A DNA stretch of 61,442 bases from Lachnospiraceae bacterium MC2017. GTDB taxonomy: Bacteria > Bacillota > Clostridia > Lachnospirales > Lachnospiraceae. Made by a program: the position numbers and the translations under genes. A model generated the notes under the pieces. The model searched no databases, had not been told where the DNA came from, and worked only from the letters and a program-made list of their open reading frames with translations. The stretch is from NCBI GenBank assembly GCA_000701625.1, contig JNJK01000029.1, forward strand, positions 1 to 61,442. The letters are read 5' to 3'. Every line of letters begins with the position of its first letter. Within the stretch, counting starts at the first letter, position 1. Below, piece by piece: positions 1 to 8,582 of this stretch.

Positions 1-137
1 AGAATAAAATCCTTAAAACAAAGTTTGCGGTTACGCGTGAAATCTTTGCCGGGATGAACAGCAAATTTTTCTGGATTTTTTGCCAGTTTATCAATGGATG
101 ATAAAAGCGTCGTTTTTACTACATCTGAGTATGCCAT
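1..137 (-). CDS. IS4-family transposase, N-terminal fragment
   Basis: The minus strand opens at 137 with ATG behind a clear AAGGAGA ribosome site and runs off the window edge, giving 45 complete codons. The readable start (MAYSDVVKTTLLSSIDKL, then a patch with FTRNRKLCFKDF) matches what I know of IS4-type transposases common in Lachnospiraceae. The catalytic DDE part lies outside the window, so I cannot say whether the element is intact. It faces away from the biosynthetic operon at 398-3745. Confidence 0.7.
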   Translation of the reverse strand, partial: MAYSDVVKTTLLSSIDKLAKNPEKFAVHPGKDFTRNRKLCFKDFI

Positions 138-185
138 AAGTGTCTCCTTAATTAGGTTGTTAATAGGAACCAATCCTAATTAATT

Positions 186-218
186 GGCATTTTTCTGATT
201 AATAATCAGAAAAATGCC
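186..218. repeat. Perfect 15-bp hairpin next to the IS4 transposase start
   Basis: GGCATTTTTCTGATT is followed by a 3-nt loop and its exact reverse complement. A weaker AATTAGG/CCTAATT pair (150-156/174-180) lies between it and the transposase start. These may belong to the end of the insertion sequence or act as a barrier to read-through; the IS boundary cannot be placed from one copy. Confidence 0.6.
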
Positions 219-272
219 GCACATTTACAGCGTATTGTCAAGAATATATTTATTTTTTGAGTTACTGGTAAT

Positions 273-306
273 AAAAAAGGGAATCCTATATTTTTCATAG
301 AATTCC
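273..306 (-). terminator. Rho-independent terminator of the ACP-ligase-condensation operon
   Basis: Read on the minus strand, GGAAT-t-CTAT pairs with ATAG-g-ATTCC around a GAAAAAT loop and is followed by CTTTTTTAT. It lies about 90 nt after the stop of the condensation gene. Confidence 0.65.
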
Positions 307-349
307 GTTAAGTGAATGACATTGGGTCTGAACTGTAACACTTTTATCG

Positions 350-385
350 GTTACTGTTCACTCGCTTTCAGCCCGCTCACGTAAC
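350..385. repeat. Dispersed palindromic repeat, copy 1
   Basis: A 36-bp imperfect palindrome bounded by GTTAC and GTAAC. On the opposite strand it matches 37299-37334 at 34 of 36 positions. Related shorter copies lie at 6367-6397, 34125-34152, 37191-37213 and 40885-40918. All are intergenic. Confidence 0.7.
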
Positions 386-397
386 AATTTTTGAAAT

Positions 398-1849
398 TCA
401 CACACTGAATGCAGGCTCTGAACTTAATTCCGGGTGACGTGCCTGTACTTCATCGAGTACCTCACCAACTGTTCCGTCCAGATGAGCCATAGCACTTTCC
501 ATACATTCCATCATAAGCTCAGTGAAGAAATGCATTTCTTCTTCATTCATTTCCTCCACACGACGCTCATAAATAAATACGTAATCCTTCTTTCCAAGGA
601 GATGTTCAAGAGTCAGGTAACAGATATTTGATGTACTACTGTTTGAGTACCATACTGCTTTCATCTCCGGAAGTCTCGGATCTAACTGAACTGTATTTGG
701 CTGATATGTAAATGTTACTGATTCATAAGTTGCCTTTGGAGGATTTCCAAAGAACTGCCCTCTCTCTGCCAGACGTTTCATAGAATTATAATCCGCATGA
801 CGGAATATTTTCTTTTGACTGTCGAGCATCTCCTGAAGAGCCTCGCGTACAGGCATATTATCCTGTATATCACTCCTCCATGTAAGGAATGTCATCCTGT
901 TGCCGCCGGAATAACGTTCATTTATCGTACCGCGGCGGTTCACTATCACACGAGCTGCGATATCAGTCTGTCTGTGATTTAAGAGCGAAAGAGTACTCCG
1001 GAGTGCCAGTGTTGCAAGCGCATTTTCAGACACCTTGTTCTCTGCAATGCTGTCCACCAGTTTCTCAGCTCTCTCTCCACCAATGACCTCAGAATCAATA
1101 GAAGCCTTAGGGCTTATATTATTGATGAGATATCTTGTCTTATTCTCACCCTGCTCTTCCTGCTGTTTTTCCCACGCATTTCCGGGTCTTACAGTCGGAT
1201 GTGTATAGAGCGGTTCACCCTCTCTAAGTGTACTGTTCCAAAACTCCTGATCTGCTTTCTCTCTGTCAGAACCATTATACAAAAGTTCTTTTTCGATCAT
1301 TTTTACATAATCGCTCTTTTTAGGAAGAAGAAGAGTTTTTCCTGAAACATGTGAAAAATAGATAGCCGCCAGATATGTCATAAACATATTTATGGAATAA
1401 CCATCCGCCAGCATATGGTTGAAATTGATATAAACACCGCTGAACCCATCACACAGGCGCACAAGTCTTACGATGGTCATATTTTTGTGCAGATATTCAA
1501 TAGGTTCGGATGTTAAATCAGTGAGATACTTCTTCGCGCTTTCTTCCGACATATCCGAAAGATCCAAAAGAGGCATCTCTTCATTCCACGGATCAGGATT
1601 TATGTACTGGTACATTTCTCCATTTTCATCCTGACCAAAACGAACATTCAGAGCCTCCATATATTCTATGGCTTCACGCATGGACTGGCGCATGAGCTCC
1701 TCATTCATATCCATCTTGAAATAAAATCCCACACCCAGATTCATTTCCTGAATGCTTGCATAATGGGCAAAAACTTTATATAAGCCACCCTGTACATCTG
1801 TCAGAGGCCAGGTCTTTACCTTAACCCCGTTTATTTCACGTTCTTTCAT
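398..1849 (-). CDS. Free-standing condensation-domain acyltransferase
   Basis: A 483-residue protein with the fold length of one NRPS condensation domain. The catalytic HHxxxDG motif appears as NHMLADG at residues 144-150, keeping the essential second His (His145) and the Asp-Gly. No adenylation, carrier or thioesterase part is fused. Such stand-alone domains form an amide or ester between a carrier-bound acyl group and an acceptor amine or alcohol. It is third in an operon: 27 nt after the ligase gene, which follows the carrier gene by a similar gap, each with its own GGAGG-type site. The carrier at 3494-3745 is the probable acyl donor. The acceptor and product are unknown; a wax-ester or PapA-type acyltransferase role is an alternative. 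Confidence 0.75.
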   Translation of the reverse strand: MKEREINGVKVKTWPLTDVQGGLYKVFAHYASIQEMNLGVGFYFKMDMNEELMRQSMREAIEYMEALNVRFGQDENGEMYQYINPDPWNEEMPLLDLSDMSEESAKKYLTDLTSEPIEYLHKNMTIVRLVRLCDGFSGVYINFNHMLADGYSINMFMTYLAAIYFSHVSGKTLLLPKKSDYVKMIEKELLYNGSDREKADQEFWNSTLREGEPLYTHPTVRPGNAWEKQQEEQGENKTRYLINNISPKASIDSEVIGGERAEKLVDSIAENKVSENALATLALRSTLSLLNHRQTDIAARVIVNRRGTINERYSGGNRMTFLTWRSDIQDNMPVREALQEMLDSQKKIFRHADYNSMKRLAERGQFFGNPPKATYESVTFTYQPNTVQLDPRLPEMKAVWYSNSSTSNICYLTLEHLLGKKDYVFIYERRVEEMNEEEMHFFTELMMECMESAMAHLDGTVGEVLDEVQARHPELSSEPAFSV

Positions 1850-1876
1850 AATACTCCTCTATATTTTATCTGACAC

Positions 1877-3466
1877 TCACGCTGCTTTACGTGCTCTTCT
1901 GATCTTATTAGTAGATGTTCTCTCAAAAGGTTCGTATCTAAACTTCACATTTCTAACTGACTTTGTTGTGGGCATAGTCTTGTTTGCTGCTTTAACTGCT
2001 GCAGAAATCTCTTTCTCAACGTCCGAAACCTCATGCATTTCAGCATATTCAGTGTCTGGGAATATTTCTGCTGTGATCTTTCCATCTTCCTCATATACAA
2101 GACACTCCTTTATAAATGTGCAGTCATACAGTTTTGTTTCGATCTCCTCCGGACTGACATTTTCACCGTTACTTAAGATGATGAGGTTCTTTATCCTTCC
2201 CTGAAGAAAGATATATCCGTCTTCATCAATGTAACCAATATCACCGCTCCTAAGCCATCCATCCTCTGTAAAGGCTGCTTTTGTAGCTTCCGGATTTTTA
2301 TAATATCCAAGCATTACCGAAGGACTCTTTACCTGAAGTTCAGAATCCTTTATACGAACTTCCGCATTATCCACAACTTTACCGATAGAATCTCTGCGGA
2401 AACGTCCCGGCATATTTGCTGCCACTCTCGGAGAGCACTCAGTCATGCCATATCCTTCAAATACCGGCATACCCCATGACTCAAAAGCATCCGCGATCTC
2501 TGCTCTAAGGTGAGCACCGCCGCAGTAAAATACTTCTATTTCTCCGCCAAATGCCTCCCGAGCCATGGTCTTTAAGTCCATCTCCGGATGCATTTCATGA
2601 GTCTTCATGATCTTATGGTAGAAGTTTTCAAACACCATTGGAACAAGGATTGCCGTATAAGGCTTTGCGATCTTAAAGTTTCTTGCGATATGGAGCATTG
2701 AATCATTTACAAATACCGTATCGCCATTTCTGAATCCCATTCCGATATCGGTATTAAAACTCAGTGCATGATGGATAGGCAAAGCGATAAGCTTTACATT
2801 GTTAGTCGATTCACGTTCTGCAAGCTCACCGGAGAAAATATTGTCAATGATACCGCCATGAGACAGCATTACTGCTTTGGGCTTAGCACTGGTCGTACCT
2901 GATGTAAAAAGGATCGTGCTCATCGTGTCATGCTCAAGTGGAACGTTGATCTCATCGCCCTCTGCATATTTATTCTCTATTTCAGACAGACTATAGATAT
3001 GGATATCACCCAGATCATGGGACTCTTCACCTTCCGTTAAGCAGATAAAAAGTCGTATATCCGGACATTTCTCATGTATTTCAGGTAATCGTTCCTCAAA
3101 ATGCTTATCAAAGAAAAGTCCGTTAACATCTGCCATATGGAAAAGATCGCACTGACTCTCCGTTGAAAGCTGAGCCTCCGTAGGAACGATCACATTTGCT
3201 GTATTTACGGTCCCGTAATAAGCAGCAATGTACTGGTAACTTGTCGCACCTATAGCAGCAACATGCATAGGTTCTGTGTTTTCCTGTGTCAAAAAGAACC
3301 TGCTAACGGCATCGGCATCCTGCTTTAACTGGTTATAAGTCCGATCCACGATTTCTTTTCCGTGCATTTCCCTTACAGCAGGCATATCACCATATTTATC
3401 TGCGATCGCATTCAGGAATGTCCTGAAATCCCTGATCCCTCGGTCGATCTTTTCCTGCATCTTCAT
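1877..3466 (-). CDS. AMP-forming acyl/aminoacyl ligase (ANL superfamily)
   Basis: A 529-residue adenylate-forming enzyme. The phosphate-binding loop reads LFTSGTTSAKPKAV near residues 186-199. The GYGMTECSPRV motif, the RSGDIGYIDEDGY hinge region and a C-terminal NKIRR with the conserved Lys are all present, so it should be active. The family makes acyl-AMP from a carboxylic acid and ATP and passes it to CoA or a carrier thiol. The motifs look more like fatty- or aryl-acid ligases than classical NRPS adenylation domains, but substrate cannot be read off. Its place between a carrier gene and a condensation-domain gene argues that it loads the carrier. Confidence 0.85.
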   Translation of the reverse strand: MKMQEKIDRGIRDFRTFLNAIADKYGDMPAVREMHGKEIVDRTYNQLKQDADAVSRFFLTQENTEPMHVAAIGATSYQYIAAYYGTVNTANVIVPTEAQLSTESQCDLFHMADVNGLFFDKHFEERLPEIHEKCPDIRLFICLTEGEESHDLGDIHIYSLSEIENKYAEGDEINVPLEHDTMSTILFTSGTTSAKPKAVMLSHGGIIDNIFSGELAERESTNNVKLIALPIHHALSFNTDIGMGFRNGDTVFVNDSMLHIARNFKIAKPYTAILVPMVFENFYHKIMKTHEMHPEMDLKTMAREAFGGEIEVFYCGGAHLRAEIADAFESWGMPVFEGYGMTECSPRVAANMPGRFRRDSIGKVVDNAEVRIKDSELQVKSPSVMLGYYKNPEATKAAFTEDGWLRSGDIGYIDEDGYIFLQGRIKNLIILSNGENVSPEEIETKLYDCTFIKECLVYEEDGKITAEIFPDTEYAEMHEVSDVEKEISAAVKAANKTMPTTKSVRNVKFRYEPFERTSTNKIRRARKAA

Positions 3467-3493
3467 AATAACTTACTCCTCCTCTATAAAAAC

Positions 3494-3745
3494 TTATGCT
3501 ACTTTCTTTTCTACAAACCTGATGATATCGGCAGGTGTGATCATGTGTGTAGCCTCTTCCATGTCATCTTCAGAGATTGAAATAGAAAAAGTCTCCTCTA
3601 CATCCCCAAGCATGGAGATAAAGCTAAATGAATCCATCCCCAGGTCTTCGATAAGATCTGTTTCACGATTGATCTCTTCCGGTTCTACTTCTGCATAGTT
3701 AAGAAGGATATCTCGGATTTCGTTAAAAATTTTGATGTCAGCCAT
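3494..3745 (-). CDS. Acyl/peptidyl carrier protein
   Basis: An 83-residue acidic helical carrier. The phosphopantetheine attachment motif reads GMDSF, with Ser39 as the modified residue, followed by the usual SFISML helix. It is the first gene of the three-gene operon, with a strong GGGGAGGAG ribosome site. It would carry the acyl group activated by the ligase at 1877-3466 and present it to the condensation protein at 398-1849. It is not in a fatty-acid synthesis setting, so it is probably a dedicated carrier. No phosphopantetheinyl transferase lies in the window. Confidence 0.88.
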   Translation of the reverse strand: MADIKIFNEIRDILLNYAEVEPEEINRETDLIEDLGMDSFSFISMLGDVEETFSISISEDDMEEATHMITPADIIRFVEKKVA

Positions 3746-3817
3746 TTTGCACTCCTCCCCGGTTATCCGTGTGCTTTGTCGCGTTAAACCGACGTTTTTT
3801 TGTTTGAATTAGGTTTT

Positions 3818-3938
3818 ATCATATTTTCATTTCTCATTACACTACCCTCTCGGGTAGTTTTTCAGTCTTTTTTCATTTGTATGCAAAATTTCTTTTAAAT
3901 ATCCTACCCTGTCATATGACAGAATGATATGATGACAG
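3818..3938. promoter_or_regulatory. Divergent control region with two perfect palindromes
   Basis: Between the carrier gene and the LuxR gene lie ACTACCC-TCTC-GGGTAGT (3841-3858), a second CTACCC half-site (3904-3909), the perfect 14-bp palindrome CTGTCATATGACAG (3909-3922) and a further GATGACAG (3931-3938). A minus-strand TATGAT (-10) sits at 3818-3823. Seventeen bases upstream of it there is no consensus -35; the first palindrome occupies that spot instead. This arrangement suits an activator-dependent promoter for the operon, the likely activator being the divergent LuxR protein. Confidence 0.5.
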
Positions 3939-3989
3939 AGAAATAACTAACTACCAAAAGTGCTTTTTGTTGTTACGAGGGGAATGAAC

Positions 3990-6368
3990 ATGAGTAAGAC
4001 CGCAGCAAATTACATCTGTCCGGCCGAAGCCTTTCAGATATTGAAAAGAGCCGGAACTATGGGAACTCCGGTGTACATTTACGGCTTTGCAGGATTTGGC
4101 AAAACAGAACTTGTGCGTCAGTTTTTCGGCAGCAGAAAATATCTCTATTTTTCCTGTAAAAACTCAGATCCTGATCTATCCACGATTCCCAATAAGCAAA
4201 CAGGAAAACGCCGTATAAATGTAGTCATAGATGATCTCCAGATGATGTACACTCCCGATAACAAAGAGCGAGTCATCGATCTGGCTATGCGTGACGATGT
4301 ATGGCTCATACTGATTTCCAGAAGTCGGGAACTTAGCTGGTTCAGCCGGATCTATATGGAACGTTCATTTGAAACGATAGAGGAAGAGCTACTCCAATTT
4401 GATACATCACAAACAAAAGAATATCTTTCTAAGTACAACATCACAGCCTCAGATGACATGCTAGGAAAACTCTCCCATATTACAAATGGCAATGTCTATT
4501 TTTTAAGCGGGATAGCCCACCAGCTTCCTGATGGCGGACGCGTTACGGAAAAAATCTATCAATCTGTCAGAAAGATCTATGACCGTTATCTCGAATTTGT
4601 CATCATGCCTGACTGGCCACGTTCTCTCCTTGATTTCATGCTCCAGATCAGCGTAGTTGATGAGTTTGACCGGGAAACAGCAGAATTTGTTACAGCAAAT
4701 CCCTATGTTTCCCAGATCCTTAACGAAGCCTTTGAAACCGGAAATTTTATCATTCAGAAGGGAGACCGTTACAAAATCCGTCCTTTAGTTCTTGACTTTC
4801 TCCGAAAAAAAGCCGAAGAATCCTTTGGAACGATAAATATGAACGACTACGCTTATAATGCCGGCCTCTATTACGAGCTGCATGACGATATCCCTCATGC
4901 TCTGAGACTGTACGAAAAAAGCGGAAAGATAGGACGTATCCACGAGCTTTTGGTGCGAAATTCACGCCGTAACCCGAGTAACAGCTATTACTATGACCTG
5001 AGAAAATACTATCTAAAGCTCCCAAAAAGCGAGATCATAGGCGATCCAATAATGATGTCCGGTATGAGCATGATGTATTCCATGATCATGGAACCGGAAA
5101 ACAGCGAATACTGGTACGGGCAACTGCAAAGCTACGCTGATAAAGCACTCGGTATACGGAAGAGAGAAGCCTACGGCCGAATCCTTTACCTGGATATATC
5201 TCTTCCTCATCGTGGTTCATCAAGCACAGCAAAAATACTCGCAAAAATTCCTTCGTATATGTTGGATTACGGTATCAGGCTCCCTGAATTTTCCATTACG
5301 AGTAATATGCCCTCTGTAATGAACTCCGGTAAAGACTTTTGCGAGTGGAGCCGCTCCGATACGGAGATATTTAAGAAATCCGGTAACCTCCTGCAGGAGA
5401 TCCTGGGAAGATATGGCAAGGGGATAGCTTCTATATCTCTTGGTGAAAGTTATTATGAAAAAGGTGAAGACAGCAGACTGACACTCCCTCTCCTAAATCA
5501 GGGACTTTTAGATGCAGAGCACGGTGGAGTAATGGAATCCGTGTTTTCAGCTATCGGGATCATGTGTCGTATACATCTGTCAAACGGCGATCTGAAAGCT
5601 GCATCCGACCTTATAGATGGTTTTGAGACCCGATGCGTGGAACAAAACGAACCGTCTCTTTTACCAAATGTGCGCTCCCTAAAACTTCGTATCGCAATGT
5701 ATGACGGCAATCAGACTGCAATCAACCGCTGGCTAAAAAAAGCTCCGAATGAGAACAAAGAATTTTTCATAATGGAACGTTACCGCTATCTTACAAAGAT
5801 ACGCGCTTATCTCGCATCAGATGAACTCACTGCGGCGCGTTCCCTGATAGATAAACTCTATTACTACGCTGAGAAATACGAACGTCACTATATACTTATG
5901 GAATTAAGTCTCCTTCGTTCCATTATCCAGTACAGAAGCGGAAGCCAGAATTATACCGAGCAGCTGCTTTCAGGACTTAAAGTTATCTGTTCCTACCGCT
6001 TCACACGGATCATTTCCCGTGAAGGTATAGCCATCTATCCATTGTTAAAAGCTATCAGAGATGAGGCTGTCCGAACTGAAGGTATTGACCCTGAATGGTT
6101 TAGAAAGGTTTATCTGGAAGCGGAAGAAATGGCGATTCACTATCCGCTCTATCTGAAACCGCAGAATACCGGTCTCCTTAATTTCTCAGAGCATGCTATC
6201 GCAGTCCTCCGTCTTCAGGCAGAAGGGTTAACAATGCAGCAGATAGCTGATCACGAAAATATGAAACTCGAAACAGTAAGATATCACGCAAAAATGAACT
6301 ACAAAAAATTGAATGTAGCTGGCAAAACAGATGCGGTACTCGCCGCCCGAAACCTGGGTCTTATATAA
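3990..6368 (+). CDS. Large ATP-binding LuxR-family (LAL/MalT-type) regulator
   Basis: A 792-residue regulator of the STAND class. A Walker A loop GFAGFGKT lies at residues 32-39 and a Walker B-like VVIDDLQMM near residue 75. A long helical TPR-like middle follows, then a C-terminal LuxR helix-turn-helix of about 65 residues (LTMQQIADHENMKLETVRYH). I chose the ATG at 3990 because GAGGGG (3977-3982) lies 7 nt before it; the upstream GTG at 3960 and ATG at 3984 are badly spaced. Family members bind ATP and an inducer, oligomerise and activate neighbouring promoters. Divergent placement makes the ACP-ligase-condensation operon its likely target; the amylosucrase gene downstream is another candidate. 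Confidence 0.88.
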   Translation: MSKTAANYICPAEAFQILKRAGTMGTPVYIYGFAGFGKTELVRQFFGSRKYLYFSCKNSDPDLSTIPNKQTGKRRINVVIDDLQMMYTPDNKERVIDLAMRDDVWLILISRSRELSWFSRIYMERSFETIEEELLQFDTSQTKEYLSKYNITASDDMLGKLSHITNGNVYFLSGIAHQLPDGGRVTEKIYQSVRKIYDRYLEFVIMPDWPRSLLDFMLQISVVDEFDRETAEFVTANPYVSQILNEAFETGNFIIQKGDRYKIRPLVLDFLRKKAEESFGTINMNDYAYNAGLYYELHDDIPHALRLYEKSGKIGRIHELLVRNSRRNPSNSYYYDLRKYYLKLPKSEIIGDPIMMSGMSMMYSMIMEPENSEYWYGQLQSYADKALGIRKREAYGRILYLDISLPHRGSSSTAKILAKIPSYMLDYGIRLPEFSITSNMPSVMNSGKDFCEWSRSDTEIFKKSGNLLQEILGRYGKGIASISLGESYYEKGEDSRLTLPLLNQGLLDAEHGGVMESVFSAIGIMCRIHLSNGDLKAASDLIDGFETRCVEQNEPSLLPNVRSLKLRIAMYDGNQTAINRWLKKAPNENKEFFIMERYRYLTKIRAYLASDELTAARSLIDKLYYYAEKYERHYILMELSLLRSIIQYRSGSQNYTEQLLSGLKVICSYRFTRIISREGIAIYPLLKAIRDEAVRTEGIDPEWFRKVYLEAEEMAIHYPLYLKPQNTGLLNFSEHAIAVLRLQAEGLTMQQIADHENMKLETVRYHAKMNYKKLNVAGKTDAVLAARNLGLI

Positions 6369-6397
6369 CGTTCCGTTTACGTGTGTACTTTAACACA
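6367..6397. repeat. Dispersed palindromic repeat, short variant
   Basis: AACGTTC-CGTTTACGTGTG and the following TACTTTAACAC resemble the copy at 40885-40918, with a 3-base deletion and two changes. It begins inside the LuxR stop region. Confidence 0.45.
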
Positions 6398-6434
6398 AAA
6401 CCAGTTATTTTTTAGTAATTTTTAAATGTGCTCA

Positions 6435-6490
6435 TTGAACACTTTTAACAGGTTGTATATTATGTTGTAAGGGTCAAAAGTACTTTTGAC
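6435..6490 (+). promoter_or_regulatory. Promoter and 18-bp palindrome before the amylosucrase gene
   Basis: TTGAAC (6435-6440), 17 bp, TATTAT (6458-6463) forms a credible sigma-70 promoter. Ten bases later comes the perfect palindrome GTCAAAAGTACTTTTGAC (6473-6490), which would cover the transcription start region. It may be an operator or a 5' hairpin. The half GGGTCAAAAGTA recurs before the gene at 30227-31111. Confidence 0.5.
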
Positions 6491-6524
6491 TTACATAAAA
6501 AGTTTATATAAAGGGATTGAACAA

Positions 6525-8516
6525 ATGGTTAATTTTGACAGCTTTGAACCGGAATTCAGGAAACGACTTGAACAGTGCTACGATGAGATCAAATGGCTCT
6601 ATGCCGAACTGTACGGAAACGATCAGCAGGCATTTGAGTACTTTGTTTTCATGCTTCACGAATACTATGCTGCTCGTAAAGAGTCACTGAAAGAGCTTGA
6701 CCGGAAAAGGGAGGCCGATCCAAGATGGTACTCCGGCAACGATATGCTCGGCATGCAGATGTACGTAAACTGCTTCGGCGAGACATTAAACGGAGTAAGT
6801 AAACATCTGAATTACATCAAGCAGTGCGGCGCTAACTATCTGCACCTTATGCCTCTTTTACAGACTACCGAAGGAAAGAGCGATGGTGGATATGCTGTCT
6901 CTGATTTCAGAAAGATCGATCCGAAACTCGGAACAATGGAGGATTTATCTGCACTTTCGGACAGATGTCATTCAATGGGGATCAGCATCTGCCTCGATTT
7001 CGTAATGAATCATACCAGTGAAGATCACGAATGGGCGAGAAGGGCAAAGGCCGGCGAAAAAGAATATCAGGACAGATACCTCTTCTTTGATAACTGGAAT
7101 ATACCAAATGATCTGGAAAAAACAGTTCCTCAGGTATTTCCTCAGACAGCCCCCGGCAATTTCTCCTGGTGCGAAGAAGCCCACAAGGTAGTCATGACTA
7201 CCTTCTACCCATACCAGTGGGATCTTAACTACCACAATCCGACCGTATTTAATGATATGACCGCGAATATGCTGAATCTCTGCAATCACGGTGTAGATAT
7301 CATTCGACTGGATGCGACACCTTACATATGGAAAACACTTGGAACCAACTGTCGTAATCTGCCTCAGGTACATACTCTTGTACGTATCATGCACATGGCA
7401 TGCGACGTTGTCTGCCCCGGAACCCTTCTCCTTGGAGAAGTCGTAATGGAGCCGTCAAAAGTAGTTCCCTACTTCGGAACTGTAGACAGACCCGAATGTC
7501 AGATGCTCTATAACGTTACGACCATGGCAAGTACCTGGCATACAGTTGCGACCGGTGATGTACGCCTCATGAAACACCAGCTTGCAGGAGTTTTTGCGCT
7601 TCCAAAGCAGTACACTTTCCTGAACTATCTCCGTTGCCATGATGACATCGGATGGGGACTGGACTATGACTTCCTAAAGCAGTTCGGCATCGTCGAAGCT
7701 GAACACAAAAAATTCCTGAATGATACGCTTAGCGGAAAGATTTACGGCACCGATGGCCGTGGAGAACTTTATAACGACGATCCACGCTTAAAAGATGCCC
7801 GTCTTTGCGGAACTACCGCTTCGCTCTGCGGAATCGAAGCCGGAGAATACGAGCTTACCGACTGGAAAGTAGATAGAGGTATCCGTCTGGATCTCATGCT
7901 TCACGCATTCCTTCTGACCCAGAGCGGTATCCCGATCATCTATTCCGGTGATGAGATCGGTCAGTTAAATGATTACAGTTATCATACTGATCCTCTTAAA
8001 TGGGATGATTCCAGATTCCTGCATAGAGGCGCATTCGACTGGAAAGCAGCTGTAAACCGTAAAAAGCCCGAGACCCGAGAAGGTCGTATATATGCCGGCA
8101 TTCAGAAACTCGTAAAGCTGCGTAAAGCTTTTGATGTCTTTAACAGCGAAGCTGATACCTGGCTCGTCGAGGCTTATAATGACCACATCCTCGGCATCGG
8201 TCGTTTCTATAAGGGACAGAAAATGATCGCTCTTTTCAATTTCTCTGACTCTGACGAGACCGCATGGATCAATGAGTCCGAACGCTACTATGACATGATG
8301 ACCGGCGAGGAGCGAAATGCTTCCGCAGTATCTCTCACAAGCTACGGTTTTGCATGGCTCATATCTTCCTTTAAGGATGATGAGAGTAAGCCAAAAAAGC
8401 TCACTCAGATCTACAAAGTAAAAACAGCAGCAAACGATGTTAAAGCATCTAAAAAGACAGCTTCCAAAGCTAAAACATCAAAGAAAAAGACAGTCAAAAA
8501 AACAACCAGGAAATGA
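6525..8516 (+). CDS. GH13 amylosucrase-like enzyme
   Basis: A 663-residue cytoplasmic glycoside hydrolase without signal peptide. The helical N-terminal domain and YVNCFGETLNGV entry strand resemble amylosucrases (GH13_4). Catalytic residues are visible: nucleophile Asp263 (IIRLDATPYIW), acid Glu305 (LLLGEVVM) and Asp373 (RCHDDIGW), plus DFVMNHTS. Relatives move glucose from sucrose onto alpha-glucan or hydrolyse sucrose. I start at 6525 (AAGGGA 8 nt before) and not the TTG at 6486, which lies in the palindrome. The last ~35 residues are a Lys/Ala/Thr-rich tail of KKTASKAKTSKKK type, absent from the family core. A terminator follows at 8523. Confidence 0.82.
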   Translation: MVNFDSFEPEFRKRLEQCYDEIKWLYAELYGNDQQAFEYFVFMLHEYYAARKESLKELDRKREADPRWYSGNDMLGMQMYVNCFGETLNGVSKHLNYIKQCGANYLHLMPLLQTTEGKSDGGYAVSDFRKIDPKLGTMEDLSALSDRCHSMGISICLDFVMNHTSEDHEWARRAKAGEKEYQDRYLFFDNWNIPNDLEKTVPQVFPQTAPGNFSWCEEAHKVVMTTFYPYQWDLNYHNPTVFNDMTANMLNLCNHGVDIIRLDATPYIWKTLGTNCRNLPQVHTLVRIMHMACDVVCPGTLLLGEVVMEPSKVVPYFGTVDRPECQMLYNVTTMASTWHTVATGDVRLMKHQLAGVFALPKQYTFLNYLRCHDDIGWGLDYDFLKQFGIVEAEHKKFLNDTLSGKIYGTDGRGELYNDDPRLKDARLCGTTASLCGIEAGEYELTDWKVDRGIRLDLMLHAFLLTQSGIPIIYSGDEIGQLNDYSYHTDPLKWDDSRFLHRGAFDWKAAVNRKKPETREGRIYAGIQKLVKLRKAFDVFNSEADTWLVEAYNDHILGIGRFYKGQKMIALFNFSDSDETAWINESERYYDMMTGEERNASAVSLTSYGFAWLISSFKDDESKPKKLTQIYKVKTAANDVKASKKTASKAKTSKKKTVKKTTRK

Positions 8517-8522
8517 ACAAAG

Positions 8523-8563
8523 AATCCCGAAACTCCAATACTTACCGGAGTTTCGGGATTTTT
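8523..8563. terminator. Terminator after amylosucrase gene
   Basis: AATCCCGAAACTCC pairs perfectly with GGAGTTTCGGGATT around a 10-nt loop, followed by TTTT. It lies between convergent genes and may serve both strands. Confidence 0.85.
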
Positions 8564-8582
8564 CATCTCTCTTTATACATTT

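Noticed and set aside
3960-3989. GTG at 3960 or ATG at 3984 as start of the LuxR gene
   Set aside because: The ribosome site GAGGGG lies 7 nt before ATG 3990 but downstream of the GTG and only 1 nt before 3984.
6486-6524. TTG at 6486 as start of the amylosucrase gene
   Set aside because: It lies in the 18-bp palindrome and lacks a ribosome site; ATG 6525 has AAGGGA at good spacing.
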